Translations under genes and position numbers: made by a program | Shown here: in pieces, positions 13,970 to 14,091 of the stretch | Numbering within the stretch: position 1 is the first letter of the stretch | How the letters are laid out: each line of letters begins with the position of its first letter | Assembly (NCBI GenBank): GCA_963579905.1 | Contig: CAUZIZ010000143.1 | Location: 1-14,091, forward strand | Reading direction: 5' to 3' | Source: CAUZIZ01 sp963579905 | GTDB lineage: Bacteria; Acidobacteriota; UBA6911; RPQK01; JAJDTT01 | DNA: 14,091 nucleotides | The notes under the pieces: generated by a model | What the model was told of the DNA's origin: nothing | What the model saw: only the letters and a program-made list of their open reading frames with translations | Databases searched by the model: none

Positions 13970-14091
13970 TGTTCCGGGCACATAGGCAACAGTTTCTCCC
14001 AGGCACATAGGTTACAAGAGGAGTCATGTCATGGAAAGAGACGTATGTAATGAGCGAAGGAGTGAAACTGATGACCGAACATCTGGAGGGG
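13970..14091 (+). mobile_element. Left end of an IS481-family insertion sequence (runs off window)
   Basis: The left end TGTTCCGGGCACATAGG starts at 13970 and has the TGT start and CACATAGG core that I associate with IS481-family terminal repeats. A 15-base near-repeat follows inside: GGCACATAGGCAACA (13977-13991) and GGCACATAGGTTACA (14002-14016), probably transposase-binding sites. A transposase start lies right behind. The right end and the target duplication are outside the window. Confidence 0.75.
14026..14091 (+). CDS. IS481-family transposase, N-terminal 22 codons
   Basis: The reading frame from the ATG at 14026 begins MSWKETYVMSEGVKLM and stays open to the window edge. This resembles the start of IS481 transposases (typically M-x-W-K-E, then V-M, then a helix leading into a helix-turn-helix). 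AGAGGAG lies just upstream at normal spacing. Only the first 22 residues are in view, before the helix-turn-helix and the DDE catalytic core, so activity cannot be judged. The position directly after IS481-like terminal repeats supports the call. Confidence 0.75.
   Translation, partial: MSWKETYVMSEGVKLMTEHLEG

Overview
This looks like a piece of a GC-rich bacterial genome, probably an uncultured environmental heterotroph. Two enzymes carry Tat-type twin-arginine leaders, there is a secreted beta-propeller of glycoside hydrolase type, a large secreted M16 peptidase, and dispersed hairpin repeats between genes. That mix is common in Acidobacteriota and some Planctomycetota or Verrucomicrobiota. 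No gene here fixes the phylum, so the assignment is a weak inference.

Left part (1-3443), mobile DNA. A P4-type tyrosine recombinase (2016-3278, minus), a small AlpA-type excisionase/regulator (1006-1299, minus) and a divergent CGNR-like zinc-finger regulator (1422-2099, plus) form the control end of an integrative element. A 47-nt 3' fragment of a tRNA-Arg(ACG) gene (1035-1081, minus) lies inside the 3' end of the AlpA-type gene and marks one attachment site. The intact tRNA and second attachment site are not in the window. An unrecognised coiled-coil protein (359-961, minus) lies beyond the site.

Middle (3444-9969), metabolism. A TauD/TfdA-type Fe(II)/2-oxoglutarate dioxygenase runs on the minus strand. 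After a repeat-rich gap, four plus-strand genes follow: ytoQ; a SelA-like PLP enzyme with a twin-arginine leader, joined to ytoQ by an ATGA overlap and frameshifted near its 3' end; a RidA-domain lipoprotein; and a two-domain M16 peptidase. The PLP-enzyme and RidA pairing suggests enamine/imine chemistry and its clean-up, possibly outside the cytoplasm.

Right part (10139-12823, minus) is a likely two-gene operon: a secreted five-bladed beta-propeller related to GH32/GH43 proteins, then a UxuA-like mannonate dehydratase homologue with a Tat leader and one apparently replaced metal ligand. Both point to sugar or sugar-acid breakdown in the envelope. Next come a DUF3841 gene (13229-13819, plus) and the left end of an IS481-family insertion sequence with the first 22 codons of its transposase (13970-14091).

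The strongest unexplained signal is a structured repeat of about 200 bp, present twice in the same orientation (4437-4629 and 13010-13215), each copy just upstream of a plus-strand accessory gene (ytoQ, DUF3841). Its nested hairpin is conserved between copies, with two stem differences that keep G-U pairing. The copies bracket about 8.6 kb. A degenerate relative may lie at 10021-10101.
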